Part shown: positions 39,201-52,400 of the stretch, one piece after another | How the letters are laid out: every line of letters starts with the position of its first letter | How positions within the stretch are numbered: the first letter of the stretch is position 1 | Assembly (NCBI GenBank): GCA_036785705.1 | Contig: JAWUZG010000084.1 | Location: 9,933,501 to 9,997,500 of the forward strand | DNA from: Acanthornis magna | Lineage: Eukaryota; Chordata; Aves; Passeriformes; Acanthizidae | Length of the DNA stretch: 64,000 bases | Direction: 5' to 3' | Translations under genes and position numbers: made by a program | The notes under the pieces: generated by a model | What the model saw: the letters and a program-made list of their open reading frames with translations, nothing else | Database searches by the model: none | Told to the model about the DNA's origin: nothing

Positions 39201-42200
39201 CTTTCTGTTCAGGCTTCTCATGGATGAACAAGGCAACCAAAATCACATCAGTGAGGCAGAATTGGAGTTCTGCACTAACAGCTGTCACCTTCCAAGGTTG
39301 CTGCTCACAGAGACTTTGTCTTAAAACCAAGTACATTTTAAAGTAATTTTGCAGCACTGTCCATGGTTGATTAGTAGGCATTAACTGCATCACGCATCTG
39401 AAGGGCATTACTGAGCATTTATGGCATTAGTTGGTGCAAAGAAATCCTTCAGAGGAGCAATGAGCTGGATCACAAGTTGTCTCTAAGCTCAAAGCTTAGA
39501 GTCATGGTCACTGTTACTAGAACAGTCCATGCAGAAGGATGGGACCCAGTCAGTATTTTTAATTTAAGGAATATAGTAGGAACATTAAGAGATAAGAGAG
39601 TTACAAAACAGCAACTTAGATTAGTAATTTTGCTATTAATACGCTAATTAAATAGAGCTGCCAATTTGGTATCATTGTTAGGGCCTCACTACTCACAGTT
39701 GATGCCTGCCTGCACAAGCCATGGCTACTGCTGAAAGTAGTTTTAGTCTCTTTTCATTTCCCTGCTACTTTCAGAGATCTCCGAGTGAGATACTCATTTG
39801 GAATTCTAACGGCAACACACCACCAAATTGAAAATTAATTTATGACTTATGAAGATTAAGGCTTGCCCACAGTCACATTTGTAACACCTCAGTCATCACA
39901 TGCTGGGTTGGTCTCCACCTCCTGACTTCACCCCATGTCAGTCCTCTCCTACACCACCCCATCTGTCAGGAAATCGACCTTTCCTGGTCTCCCATACAGA
40001 TTACAGAGCAGCCTGGCCCTGGCTACCACCTCACTGCTGCAGTACAACCACAGCAGACCAATTTTGGTCATTTTAAACCAACCCTCATCTGCAAAAGTGA
40101 TACTTGGAAAGCCTCTAGTTTGTACCCACACAGCATGTGCTCCCTGGCACGCAAAGGCAGCGCGGGAGTTCTCCTTTGCCATTCACTTGGTGTGACTTTG
40201 GTTTCCCATCTCCCTCTGTGCAATGCCAGCTGCAGGGAAATTGGTAGGGGTGGCAGGAAGCACAGTGCTGGGAACCAGTATCACCTCCTCTTTGCTTTCC
40301 AAAAATTACAGCCCCAGAGCTGGTGAGCTAGGCTCTGCTCATAACATTCTGCTATTCTTAACTTGCAGAAATGACTTTGCTATGAATGTTAAATGTCTCT
40401 CTACCCAGGCCATAAGATACTCTTTACAAAGCATGGTCATGTCTTAATGGGATAAGAAAAGCACAGAATAAGTGGGATGGCTACCTAGGAAAGAGTGGCA
40501 TTTGAGATCCAGCAGTTTGGTAGTGCTCTCAATTTCCTGCTTAGGAGAGTGGCAGGGAGAACTGACGAACCAAAGATATAAATCCTTTTTCCTCATTGCC
40601 TGTGACACGACTGTAAACTCTCAGTGTTCTTGCAGTGCTGCCAAGATTAGTGTTACTCTCCTACACAGGGCATGCAGAGCACACAAACACACCTAATTGA
40701 ACACAGACTTGCTGCATTTTGTATGCAGACTGTAGTTTCAATCTTCTGTTACACATCCTGTTTGGGCTTTTCCCCCCTAATAATAATTTCAACAATTTGG
40801 ACTCTTATTTTCATCCTTAATTGCAACTTGTCATTTGCACAGTGAGCTCTACTCAGAACCGACTTCTCCATGGCCTTTATTTTCCTTTATTGTCACTTAA
40901 AATTAACTGATAAGCCAAGAGCTTGACGCAAGAATATTAAAGGGACCATCTCTATATTAAAATTTTCATCATTGTATCTCTAAAACAGCATAACAAAATC
41001 AATCAAGGAAAATTCAACAATGTCATTTCTCAAAAGACATGGATCAAGACCAACTTGTAAAAGACATCAATTCTTGGAAACAAAATTCCAAACCAAAAAA
41101 CTCACAACACACACCAATGTACTAAATGCTTACCAAGTGAGAAACTCCACATCACTTCAACTTGTTTTGCATTTACCTCCTTCCCTAACACCCAAAGTAG
41201 GTTTTTTTAAGCAGCTTATTGGATCACTTACTACACACATATTCTCAAACTTTGAGCAGTAAAATGTGGTTTAGGAAAGTTCAACTAGCTTCTCTCCCAC
41301 AAAAGTACAAAGAACATTAAAAATAAAAACATTTACAGTAGCCAGTCAAACAACTAAGTATTCAAAAGCCACACACAGAGCATAGAGATGATACATAATA
41401 ATATCAGATTATTTCTTTTGATACTCTTTAAAGTCTAAACTATAGGTTTACTTTCAAAGAGGCCTCTAATGAATTTCCCTGATAAGTCAAAAACAGTTGT
41501 CATTTTTTTAAAAACCAAAGGTTCCATTTTCCATATTATTGTGACTATATGTTAAGGTAGTAATGTGTATACATTAATCTATCAGTTATATAAGTAATTC
41601 ATTGTCATCATACAGATATCTTAGATTTGTCCTGTAGGCAGCTGCTTCTATAGTTTGCGACATGAATGGGGAAATGGAAAAAAACAAGAATATGCTAAAA
41701 GCAATGCTACCTTTCAAACGCTTAATCAAAAAAGACATCTTACCACAACTGCACTGAAAAGAACAGCAATAAACTTTGACTGGAAAGGGCCATGAAAATG
41801 TGGGTATTCATAATGTCATTCCCTGAAAATAAAGGAACCATACAGAGGATCCAAAGCAATCTGAATTGCACAGGATGAACATGCGCATTGGAACCACGGG
41901 CCAAAGGAGGATCAGGATAAACACAGCAGGACCATGTTGTCACAAGCCTACCAGTTATTTTCATTCCCTGACACAACTGGTCCCTACATCCATCATCAAG
42001 ATTCAAGTTGAGTGATGGTTATTTTTTAATTTCCTAACTGAAATTTCAGAGATCCTTCCTCAGAAAACTGTGATCTAGCACAGCTTGCTTTAAGTAGAAA
42101 AGCACATGATGAAAACATGGTTCCATGTGAAAACATGCATATCCAAAATAACTGCAGCCTTTCCTTCCATCCAGCATAGCAAGAAACATTCAGCACTGCA

Positions 42201-43944
42201 CAGACACTTCTCACTTGTTTATTGCTGCAGCAAATGTTTGCTGCAATGTGAATGACATGCTGAACATACCACAAACAGCAGAACGATAGCTATTAAAGCC
42301 AAAAATATCAAACAGACTGGAAAAGCATTTTGACAAGGAGGAAACATTAAACCAGGTCTTTGTAGCATTTGCTAAATACAGAGACTCATCATATTTTGGG
42401 CCATTTGTATTTAATTGTCCTTTCATCTGAAGAGCGGCGGATGAATGCACATCAGGCAGCAGATGAGTCAGATGTTCTGAAGAGGTCCCATCAAGGACGC
42501 CCCACAACACAAGAGCACTGCATGCAAAATGCCTCACAAAACTTCTTCTCAGTGCCTTGGCCTATTCCATGGTGGTAATGCACCGAAGCACTGAGAAGAA
42601 AAAAAGCAAATAGTCCTGCAGTCACACAAAATGCAAGAACAATCAACACCAGGAACCTCCACACACTCTTTGAAAGCTGCCAGGAAGACACACTCAGATT
42701 AGTGGATAATTATCTAAAATGCACGTTTTTGTTCTTCCTTTGCCTCAGTTTAAAGGAAAAAAGTGCTCTTACTTCTTAAGGTCAATGTTTTCAGCTGAAG
42801 TCAAACTCACAATGGAATAGGTCACTCCCAACACTTCAAAAATCAGGTTTTGAAGTGGCAGACACAGACATTGTAACAGTGTCAGTTCAAAGAAAGGAGA
42901 ATTCCTGGTCTTTGGTGGAGAAAGTAGGCAAGCCATGGGCATGGAGAGCAACACAGGAGGTTAAATCTACTGTGCTGTCCTTGAGGTAAACTCCTGTGTC
43001 TTTTATACTGCTCTCTAATCCTTAGATTAATTTCTCCACTTTGGCTTTAACAATATTAACTGAAGTGCAGAGGCAATCAGCTTTGCCAAAAATTCAGTTG
43101 AATCATTAAAAGTAATTTATAAAAATAGACCATGAATAAAAATCATCAGTCATAATCCTCAACTGTTAAACTGTCTCTCTGCATTATACACAAAAATTGG
43201 AATTGTTAATTCAAGGTAAACATGGAAATGAACTCATCTTCTCTATATTCCTTTCACTTCAGCTCTCAAATCAAATCCCATCTCCATATGACAACAAATG
43301 GAAAAAAGGATCGTTTGTGTATTAACAAAGAACAGCTCACTCTGCATAGCCTACATACTGCAATTTAATGCATTTTCAAGTGCAAATTCTAGCTTTGGCA
43401 TTATTTTGTAATCTTGAAGTGAAATAATTTAAGTCCTTATTATCTGTTTTTTCTTTTCTCATCAACACAGCTCCTCCTAGGATGGAGATGATCCTCTTAA
43501 ATCATCTTTGTGCCATTATATCTGCAAAGAATGATGTCTGCTCCAGAACACTGCCATTGCTAATCACTCAAATCAGGTCTCTCACAGGTCTATAAGGAGG
43601 AACAGCGCTGAAGGCAGCAGAATAAATATGAGATTGTTGTTTCTCTTTCAAGTAATGTATCTGAAAACATCCCTTCACTTTCATGGATCACTTGTCCTGC
43701 CAAGGATAAGTTCCCCTGTGCAAAAACTGCAGATGCCTTGGCTTTGTATTTTTCAAGAAAAAACAAAACAATGTACCTGAGACACAGCACAAAGCACAGA
43801 TGAAAAACAGTGTGAAGCACATTAAGAAATGCAGTTGTCTATCGAGAACTAATGATAAGAAGTAGGGGCACCCATGTCAAAATGGGTAAGAAAGCTGTCT
43901 GAGACTCAGAGGAGTCAAAATTGACTCAACATTACTGCAGCATC
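30286..43944. other. Intronic stretch, no gene recognised
   Basis: AT-rich intron with simple repeats and short ORFs. The larger ones (31883-32224 +, 33028-33387 +, 33107-33493 +, 38085-38429 +) have no domain I recognise and no consistent splice context. An (AAC/GAC)n repeat lies at 37284-37319. The part at about 39900-40330 is somewhat GC-richer and has ORFs on both strands but was not assigned. No CR1 copy was seen here. Confidence 0.55.
37284..37319. repeat. (GAC/AAC)n trinucleotide repeat
   Basis: GAC and AAC units repeat to give GACAACGACAACGACGAC and then five or more AAC units. The poly-threonine stretch in an overlapping short ORF comes from this repeat. Confidence 0.85.
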
Positions 43945-44850
43945 ATGGGTTCTGGAACCCCAGTCAGGGTCCCTCAGGATGGCATCCCTTCCCTCCAGCG
44001 TGGTGTCCACACGGCACAGCTTGGTGTCATTGGCAAACTTGCTGAAGGTGCCCTTGATCTGTCCATGTCACTGACAGACAGCACTAGTCCCAATACCAGT
44101 GCCTGAGAAACACCACTCCTCACAGGTCTCCAGCTGGACAATGAGACACTGACCTCAACTCCTTGACTGTAAAGATACAGCCAGTTTCTCATCCACTGAG
44201 TCATCCACACATCAAATCCATGTCTGTCCAGTTAACAGACAGGATGTCATGTGGGAAAGTGTCAAATGCTTTGCACAAGTCCAGGTAGATTGCCCTACCT
44301 GTCAGCTGCTCTTCCCTCATCCACCAATGCTAAAATCCCATCATAGAAGGCCACCAAATTTGTCAGGCTGGTGGCCAAATTTGCCTTGGTGAAGCCATGT
44401 TGGCTGTCACCAATCATCCCCTTATTTTCCATGTGCCTTAGAACAGTTTCCAGGAGGACCTGCTCCATGATCTTGCCAGGCACAGAGGTGAGACCAACCA
44501 ATCTGTAGTTACCCAGGGCTTCCTTATTTCCCTTTTTTAAAATGGGGGTTATGTTTCCCTTTTTCCTGTGGGAAATTCACTAAACTGTCACAACTTCTCA
44601 AATATGATGGATGGTGGCTGAGCCAATTGTTCTGTCAGTTCTCTCAGGACCCATGGATATATCACATCAGGTCCCGTGGACTTCTGCACGTTCAGGTCCC
44701 TTAAATGGTCTCAAACCTGCTCTTCTCTGAGAGTAAGCAGTGCTTCACTCTCCTTTTCCCTGCCTTTGCCCCCTGCAGCTTGGGCCATGTGGCTGGAGAA
44801 CTTTCTGGTTGGTCGGTTTTAACTCTTCAGCCTTTTTTAGAACAAGGCCA
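43945..44850 (-). mobile_element. CR1 LINE RT fragment, lacking its 3' end
   Basis: On the minus strand it reads [20 protein letters not shown] (about 44480), [33 protein letters not shown] (to 44295), then in other frames WRPVRSGVSQALVLGLVLS (about 44130) and the catalytic block. All are CR1-type reverse transcriptase motifs of a different subfamily from the 6.5-kb copy. The catalytic FADD motif is read as FAND at 44026-44037, so the first Asp is lost. Frameshifts are frequent. No CR1 3' UTR is visible at the left edge, although CR1 insertions normally keep it, so a later deletion is likely. Same strand as the host gene. Boundaries are approximate. Confidence 0.88.
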
Positions 44851-45580
44851 CTCTTCAGAAGTTTCACAGGTTTTCTTTAATCCCTTGCTAAAGTTTAATG
44901 CCCTGGATGACTACACTCAGAGTGGTACTGGACAGATCATTAATCTGATTTTAAGTCAACAAGGCTGCACCTTTTACAAAGTCCACCTTCTGTCACCTGT
45001 TCTCCCATCTCTGCTTTCCTGAACGTGCCCCTTCTTCACTCACCCTACAATTCAAACTGGAGATTTCTCAAGAAGCATAACAGATCAAGAGTGAGCATAG
45101 TGGGCAGAAGTTCTGGATCAGCCATCAACCACATGTCTCAAACAGATCACAACTTTTTGTTCCTGCCCCCACAGTACAGGGAATTTCCACTCTCCTCAGC
45201 TGCAATACAAGCCAGGAGAACTGTTTATGTAGCTGTGCAAGCCTCTCCCCTGGCTCAGAGAGACCACCAGTTGTGATTTGCTGGGTGCTGGTCTGGAGTT
45301 TCAGACAAAAGTAGTGCTGCAACTGGGCAAAGTCCCACCTCCTCTGTTCAGCTGCACTGCAGGCACAACTTTGTCCTGCACACATTGATACCTGAGAGAA
45401 CTTGGCACCTTTTGCTAAGGGCAAAGCTGATTCCACCAAGGAAAAGTCAGTGCCTGAATGTAAAAGCCTTTTAAAAGAAATAACTGAATCTTATTAATTT
45501 CTGAGCGTACACGAAGAGCAAGCAAGGGCTTGTGCTGCAGCATTTGAAAGGGTTCTATTAGGAAACCATTCTGTTTATTT
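44851..45580. other. Intron between a CR1 fragment and the SERGEF exon
   Basis: No gene recognised. ORFs of 83 to 105 codons overlap on both strands with no domain. The left part may include further diverged CR1 sequence, but I could not align it with confidence. Confidence 0.5.
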
Positions 45581-45586
45581 TAATGC

Positions 45587-45610
45587 ACAAAAAAAAAAAA
45601 GGAGGGGGGG
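45587..45610 (-). promoter_or_regulatory. Pyrimidine tract just downstream of the SERGEF 5' splice site
   Basis: In transcript sense, about 26 bases after the GT donor the intron reads C7, TCC, then T12 (plus strand A12 at 45589-45600 followed by GGAGGGGGGG). Uridine-rich stretches shortly after 5' splice sites are known binding places for TIA-1-type splicing factors, and C-runs bind PCBP proteins. A role here is inference only. The tract may equally be a neutral homopolymer. Confidence 0.4.
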
Positions 45611-45635
45611 CGGAAATGGTAGTTTTCTTCTTTAC

Positions 45636-45793
45636 CTGAGATGCTCCATTGAGGCAAGGAACCGAAACAGGGATGTTACACAACAGCTCCAAGCACTGTT
45701 CAGATGCTGTGCTCTCATGCCCACCGGGAACCATCGCATGCCTTCCAAGCTGCCCGTAGTCTGCTCTGCCCCAGGTGAACACCTTGCCAGCTT
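45636..45793 (-). CDS. SERGEF: Internal coding exon of SERGEF (RCC1-repeat protein)
   Basis: The 158-bp minus-strand exon begins with the last two bases of a split Glu codon and then reads 52 complete codons. It opens AGKVFTWGRADYGQLGR, the core of an RCC1 beta-propeller blade (aromatic-WG, then YGQLG), and ends CLNGASQ. From memory, human SERGEF has TGKMFTWGRADYGQLGR at this place and CLTGATE at the matching end, with a divergent linker between. SERGEF (DelGEF) is an RCC1-like cytosolic/nuclear protein reported to bind the exocyst subunit SEC5 and to affect secretion. The acceptor reads TGTGTTTAG|AA and the donor CATCTCAG|GTAAAG, so the exon enters at phase 1 and leaves at phase 0. The upstream in-frame ATG at about 45813 lies in the intron and is not a start. 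The rest of the protein is outside this window. The main alternative is another RCC1-family gene, but the long exact motif favours SERGEF. Frame and splice sites are intact, so a pseudogene is unlikely. Confidence 0.87.
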
Positions 45794-46359
45794 CTAAACA
45801 CAGAACACATTTCAAGATGACTTACTCACCAAGTTCCTGAAACATGTGGATGCCATCTCAAAACCAAACTTCTTAACGCATTTTATCTACAGCTTCAAAA
45901 GCCTCATGAAAACTTATTTCTGGAAGCACACACAAAACTACTTATTCTGACACATAAAAGTTTATAGAAAAGATCATTATTTTCTATTCCCATTCTTTGC
46001 CATAGACAATTCATTGCATGACATGCATTTAACAGAGTTTATGTATTCCTGATAGAAGTTTTCTTCTGTCACTACTATTGTTAGCAGAGCAATAGCCCTC
46101 AAGAGACAGCTAGTTAGTCAAGGACACCACCACAATGGTCATTTAAGCATTGGAAATATACTGGTTTGTTTACACAGGTTTGCTTTCACTTTGGCCAAGG
46201 AAAGGTAACTTTAAATGAAATCAGTACTATATGGCTCACCCTTCTCTCCATGGGTTATTATACCATGTTCACTGCTGCAGGACTGACACACAAAACACCA
46301 TTCTCCAGTATGGGTAACATCCCTAAAGCAATGCTTCTTACCTTTGGCTCCCTCAATTT

Positions 46360-46401
46360 AAAAAAAAAAAAAATAAAAAAAAATTAAAAAAAAAAAAAAA
46401 A
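46360..46401. repeat. A-rich run with two T interruptions
   Basis: About 40 bases of almost pure A, interrupted by single or double T. It could be the tail of a retroposed sequence on the plus strand, but nothing recognisable precedes it. Confidence 0.8.
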
Positions 46402-49400
46402 TCATACTAAGTGACAGCTCTATTTTCCTAATGAAATTACTAGATCTCTGCAGGCAAGTCATGAAAAGCTATCCCGTCTGGGCTTCCAATTAAAGAAGTT
46501 ATACAAACACAGATAAGCTGAAGTCCTCAACTTGGTTTTAACTACAAGCATCAACCCACATTCCCGCCCAGAAAGAAATCTGCAATGACCTTGACTTATT
46601 TATATGCTTCAGGCAAGCCTCAAACTGCTCTCCAGAACTGAACTCAAGTCATCAAGTTTATAAGCCAAAAGATGTGGATTTGGGGAAAACACCATCCAGT
46701 CCAGCAAGTCAGCTTGAACACAAACACCTCTCCCTGTCAGTCAGTACATGCACACCTCAGAGAGGGGGCAGGTGCAGGGGTTATGGTCATACCACCCAAA
46801 GGTGACAACTGAGGGGTTTCTGAACAGATGCCATAACACAAACCCTTGGAAACCTGAACATCTCCCTTTTCCTTATGGTGCTGTTAAACTGTCGTAAACT
46901 GTCTAAAAGGGACAGAGGCGGGCATTGCTGGTTTGCGGAGTTTAAGTGATAATGTATTTTGTAAATCAACTGGAAACCTCAGGTCATATACAGGAGAAGC
47001 ATACGCATTTTCCTTGGAAATCTGCTGGCAGTGGTATCTTTCACTCCAATCACAGCAAGTTTTTCAGATGCATTCTCCCAGTTCACTGATAATGCTTCCC
47101 CTAAAATAATTAAGTGATAAAATTAGTTGTCCTTCTATGTCAAGGGCACAAAGCTTTTCCTCCTTTGCAGTTTCCCAGCAGTTCAGGGAAAAACTGAAAC
47201 CAGTCACATACTACATTCAATACAAGTGAGGTGTTTTAACATAGTAGCCACATTTTGTTAGGTTAAAGGATTAAAACAAATTTCATTAAGAGAACTACTA
47301 GTATATCTTAGATTAGGAACAAAATTTGAGGTTTAAAAAACATGCTTGTTCTCAAGTTAGTATATTTACTTGGCAATTTATATAGATCTCTGCTAAAAAC
47401 ATCTGCAGATGCAAAAATGAACATAGCAAATTTAAATATAGACAAAGCTTCAGGCTTTTACATCAGACCAGGTTACTGCACTTCCATCGAACCCTATTAG
47501 TGGACTGGGAAAGGATAGGCAGGCTGCTCTATTTTATATTAACTACAGGAACTGAAACTGAGTTTTATGAAATCTAAAGCCAGAAAGAATTTCTGTAACA
47601 TCCAGTTAGGTCATTAATATACCACAGGCTCTCAAGCCTTACTGAGACATTGCTGTATTGATCCCAAGGACTATAGTTGAATTAAAGCATTTCAGCTCTC
47701 AGAAGCCAAAGTATTAAGTGCCACAGACAAAAACATCAGCAAGCTGCAAGACCTCTGAAAAAGGAAGCAATGAATTGATAATACAGACACAGACCTTCAC
47801 ACGCAGTCTACAGCACCATCCTGTACACAGAGGCAACAAAGGTTTCTCTCAACTCTACCTTTTGGGGGGGGAAAAAACCTCCTTCCTCAAACAAATCTGG
47901 TGCTCCGTCTGGACCCAGACATGAACAAGAAACACCAGCCACACATATAACAAAAATGGTCCTTTGCACCGCACCGTCCCATCAGGGTACGGCTCCAGTG
48001 GAAGCATATATGAATGATTAAAATAGCAACAATGCTTAGCTACAACAAAACATCTTCCATCCACAGATTCTGTTTTCTTTCACTGGACAAGCCAGCAAAG
48101 AATCACTTACACATGCAAAACCAAAGAGAACCCTTAGGAGAATGTAAACAGTTTCCGTAAAATGTGAATGTAAAATGCTCCCGATTACAAACAGAGACGA
48201 CTGCAATTAACCTTTTCTTTTTTGCCACTATAAGGGAAATGAGTTTCAGGCTGTTCTTAGTACTCAAACATGGAGAAAATTCATTAAAAAATATTAAAGA
48301 CAGATAAATTAATTTTTGCTTTTAGGAACAATTTCTTGAATGCCCAAAGATTAGGTAAGCAACCAGTCCCTTCTCAGAGCTCATCAATGCAGTTCTCACA
48401 TCTTCACTGAGTGACATTCCTTCCCCAGACGTGTTCCTATTTGGTGAGCATTCCCCATCCCATGCTCAATCTCCTGTTAATAGTCAATAATTTCTATTTT
48501 TCAGCCAAAAACATCTGCCTAGGGATCCTTTTAAAAAAACCCAAAAAACCCCTGAAGTATGTAAATCTGTCTTTTCTGTGAGAGAAACTAACAGAAGCTG
48601 ATTTAGATATGCCTTTTCTATGAAATACTGATTATACTTTCAGCAAACAAACAAAAAAACCCAGTCTCAAGTGGAAATTTCAGACTGAGGCAAACACCAA
48701 TGCATGGAAAATTCCGCCAAAGGTTAAAGTCTCGTCAAAATCCTAAGGAAAAGAAAGCACTGAGCTATGACAGAAAGCGGTGAGCAATTGTAATGAGAGG
48801 TATTGCTACTGTGCTGCTTATAAAATAGATGGTATTTTAAAATGTTCTAAGAATATTTGAGAAAAAGACATTAGTCATACAGAGTAAGGAGGGTGCAGGA
48901 TGAATTACTTAAGAATGAAGGGTGATATAACAAGGAGTGTTGGTCTAATATTAGACTAGGACAGATTTTAATTAGAAGTCAAGAAAACATACACAGTGAT
49001 GAGTCAACTGGACAGAGTACATCAGCCATGGAAGTGGCTGAGACATCAGAAAATGTGATATTTCATACCAGACTCTATGCAGGAAGAGGGCACACAAAAG
49101 GCAGGAGTTATTTCTACAATTTGTGTGAAAGAAAGAAGCGTACAATACTGAAAAGCTCTTCCAGTTCTTCTAAGATACTAAAAATGCTTCCTAAGACCTG
49201 AATCTTGCCATGTTCTGAGCATGGAGGCGCCAATTCCAAAAGGCACTTCAACTCCTCTACTGTGAATATCCACATTGTCCCAGATGACTTTATAGCTATT
49301 GTTTATTTTTTCACCTGGCAAATGCTACATCAAATAAAGTCCAGAGGGTTCAATACCATTTGAAATTAAGGAGTAATACATATAAATTCATGCATCCTGT

Positions 49401-52400
49401 GTTACTCCAGTTTCCAACCTGAATGAACCACACAGCACAGGGGTTCAGAAAGCTGGGAAGGAAAAAAAAGACAAAGGGGAGAAGATTTTTAAGAAAAACT
49501 TTCGGACAGCTCCTTGAGTAAACAACACATACAACAGTATGCTACATTGTTTGAGATGCTACGTGATCATGCAGATCTGGTTTGCTCGTGCTCTTTGAAC
49601 TGTAGACACAGCAGTCTGCATCAGTGTACACACAGCAGCAAATCACCCAAAACACATGCTCACATCCTTCACAGAATACAGATGAAGGTACATACATATT
49701 CAAGGGCTTGAATACAAACCGCTGAAAGATTCCTCTGCATTTTCTTCACATCACCTTTCTGTCCTCATGTATAACAAAGCACAGACTGTTGAGAATGTCC
49801 TCAAAATTACAAGTTCACAGCCTTCAGAGTGCTGCAAATCTGGCAACATTGCATAAAGCACTTCTAGTTGCTTCCTGCCTGACGCTGTAGCTTTTCCTGT
49901 GCTGTTTTAGGCTGCTACTGAGGCTGTAGAGCATGTCATTTTTCCCTTTTAGCACTTTTTTAATCAATCTGCTCAGCCACACAAGTAGAAAGAAATAGAA
50001 GTTTTAAAAGTACATTAGTTTTAAAAACAGGTTGGTTGTTTCTCAGTAAAACCCAACAAACAGGCACATTACAATTTACTTATTTTCACTAGACTCAGAT
50101 TTATCTTTATATAAATTTTCCCATTTTAAGATAATATCATGATTGCATTAGTGTTATCTCCTTGAAGTCTCCATTTGGTACCCAGGCAAGCTTTGAACTG
50201 TCCTTCATAAATACTAGATGAAAGAGTTCATCTAGGCTATCTCAGTTCATGGCTGCATTAATGATTACTTTTCAAATGAACTCTGGATATTCACACTGAA
50301 TGCTTAATCTCAGACCTTGAAATATGAAGTTCTATATAAAATTCCTAATGCCTCCTTTCACATGAAAATTCACAGGAGCGGGCATTAAAAATTGACATTT
50401 AGAGGCTGCCTCTTGCCTCCTCCCTGCCCGACACAGAGCAACACTTCTCCCACATCTACAGATCTCTGCTGTCCTTCACAAAATCACTGATGTCCTTCAA
50501 CCATTCTGAGAAACTTCTTCATCTACCTAAAGACAGCCTTTGTGCAGGGCAACCTAACAGGAAAATATTCATCCCTACATCCTTAATTCCTTCTTGGCTG
50601 AAGACAGCTTTAATTCAGCAGCTGGAAACCAGGCATCACCACACCTGCAGCCTAACACCTGTACCTGTGCATGGTTTCAGTGCAAAGCAGGATTATCTGT
50701 TCTGAAAAAAGCTTAAATGGCCCCTTGATCTTCTCACACAGGAGTTCAGTGTACCAGAGCTGTCCACATCTCTTCACACATCTTCTTTCTGTGACCTCCT
50801 TACAAACTTCTGCAACGTCATATAATACAGTACGCTCCCGAACTTTTTTTCCATATTCATCCATAACACCTATTAAGAACGTATCACGAAAACACAAATC
50901 TGTGCACACTACTGAGGTCATGCCTCATCAGGGAAGTTCAGACAAAGCAGCAAAAGCATTTCAGGGATGACAGCAACAGAAAACTAGAGACATTTCCATT
51001 GCCCCTTTCCACCATGTGCACAGGCTGCAATACACAGCTGGTTCAGAATAGCCCACAGAGCATCACACAACAAGCTGCAGTTCACAAGGGTTTCCAAGCA
51101 TCCCACAAAGAGGTTTAAACCTGCAACAAAATGCCACAAGTGCCACAGGAAGAGAACCACTAGGACATCACCAGTCCTCCGATAACAGCTATGGATTTGC
51201 CAGTTAAAACTCCTATACTCATCAAGTGGGCCAAAAATTTCTGCCATTCCAAGCTACATCAGATGTTCCCAAATCTGGTGATCAATTTAACCACAGCCAC
51301 GAGGGCAAGACAAATCAACAAGGGAATTCACATCACTGCAATCAGAGGCTCATCTGTGATCCAGCAAACAACTGGCTTTTCACTGTGACCCATTCCTATT
51401 GCTACAGAAAAAAAAAAGGAGAAAATCATCCAGTCTCCTTTCAGAGCCTCCTGGTGATATCAAAATATTGAACATCCAAGGGCTTGTGTGAACACATGAT
51501 ATAATGGAAAATACTTGGCTAGTTAGGTGAAGCTTTGAAGATATGTGAGACTCACCAAGAGAAGACACCAGGACTGTGACAGTCTTTTAACACAGACTAA
51601 ACTTTCAAAGCTCAGAATGAGAGTTCCTTAGGCAACAGTTTACACCCAGGAACTTTAGACCCAAGAAGCTGTTCCCCCCACTAGGCCACCAGACTTCATT
51701 GTGCTTAAACAAATTGTGACAGGGACGGTAAACCAAACCAAGGAGTTGATCTGGCTGAAAAATAGCCTTGGGAAATGGGAGCTTGGCTACAGGAAATATT
51801 ACTAAAGGAAGAAATGCTCTATTAAATCAATTTAATATTCCATATGGTAAGACTAGACATAACTTGCCATTTCCATTACATGCTAAGTTTGGATCCATCT
51901 TTACCAGCACTTTGGATATCTTTAAACATCTAAATAGCCTTGACTTTCATTCATTAAAAACAGGCATACTCCTTCTTTTTTGCTTCCATAGTTACACCAA
52001 GTTATGTCTCAAGGTGGGCAGTGCTCAGTTAATGCAATTATTCACATACTTAGCAGCATGCTTCGCTGCTTTGAAAGATTGAACAGTAACTTTGAATATG
52101 GCAAATTCCAAGATTTTCCAGATGCCTTGGAAGTCTTGTCTCTGGTTCAGGTTTTAGATGGGATAAAGGCCATTTTCCTTTTAGAGGAGAGACTGGAAAC
52201 ATGAAGTACCACACAAAGATCTGAATAAACCAGAGGAGAAACTAAAATGTAACAATTTAAATGAATGTGAAGTCATGTTCATAGGGCTGATATCTAACAG
52301 ATACATGATTTTGGCTGAAAAAGGAAAATGGGGGGAGGTAATGAAATCCATGCAATCATGAAACAAAGCTGGGGAAGGGGGCTGGGGCAAGGGTAGATTT

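Larger units (their letters stand above)
1..45635 (-). other. SERGEF: SERGEF intron downstream of the 45.7-kb exon (partial)
   Basis: This is the DNA following the SERGEF exon in transcript direction, from the GT donor (plus-strand AC at 45634-45635) to the window edge. I looked for the next expected SERGEF exon (a CGSEHNLA... SWGWNEHG type RCC1 blade, reading in reverse) and did not find it, so the intron probably continues beyond position 1. It contains the CR1 copies, microsatellites and candidate regulatory patches listed separately. Eye-scanning could miss a short exon. Confidence 0.7.

Noticed and set aside
45558..45815. Reading the SERGEF segment as an 85-codon gene starting at an ATG
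   Set aside because: The ATG and the Lys/Thr/Pro/Phe-rich tail lie in intron on either side of clear AG and GT splice sites.
46166..46401. Processed retropseudogene ending in a poly(A) tail
   Set aside because: The sequence before the A-run matches no gene I know and no target-site duplication is seen.
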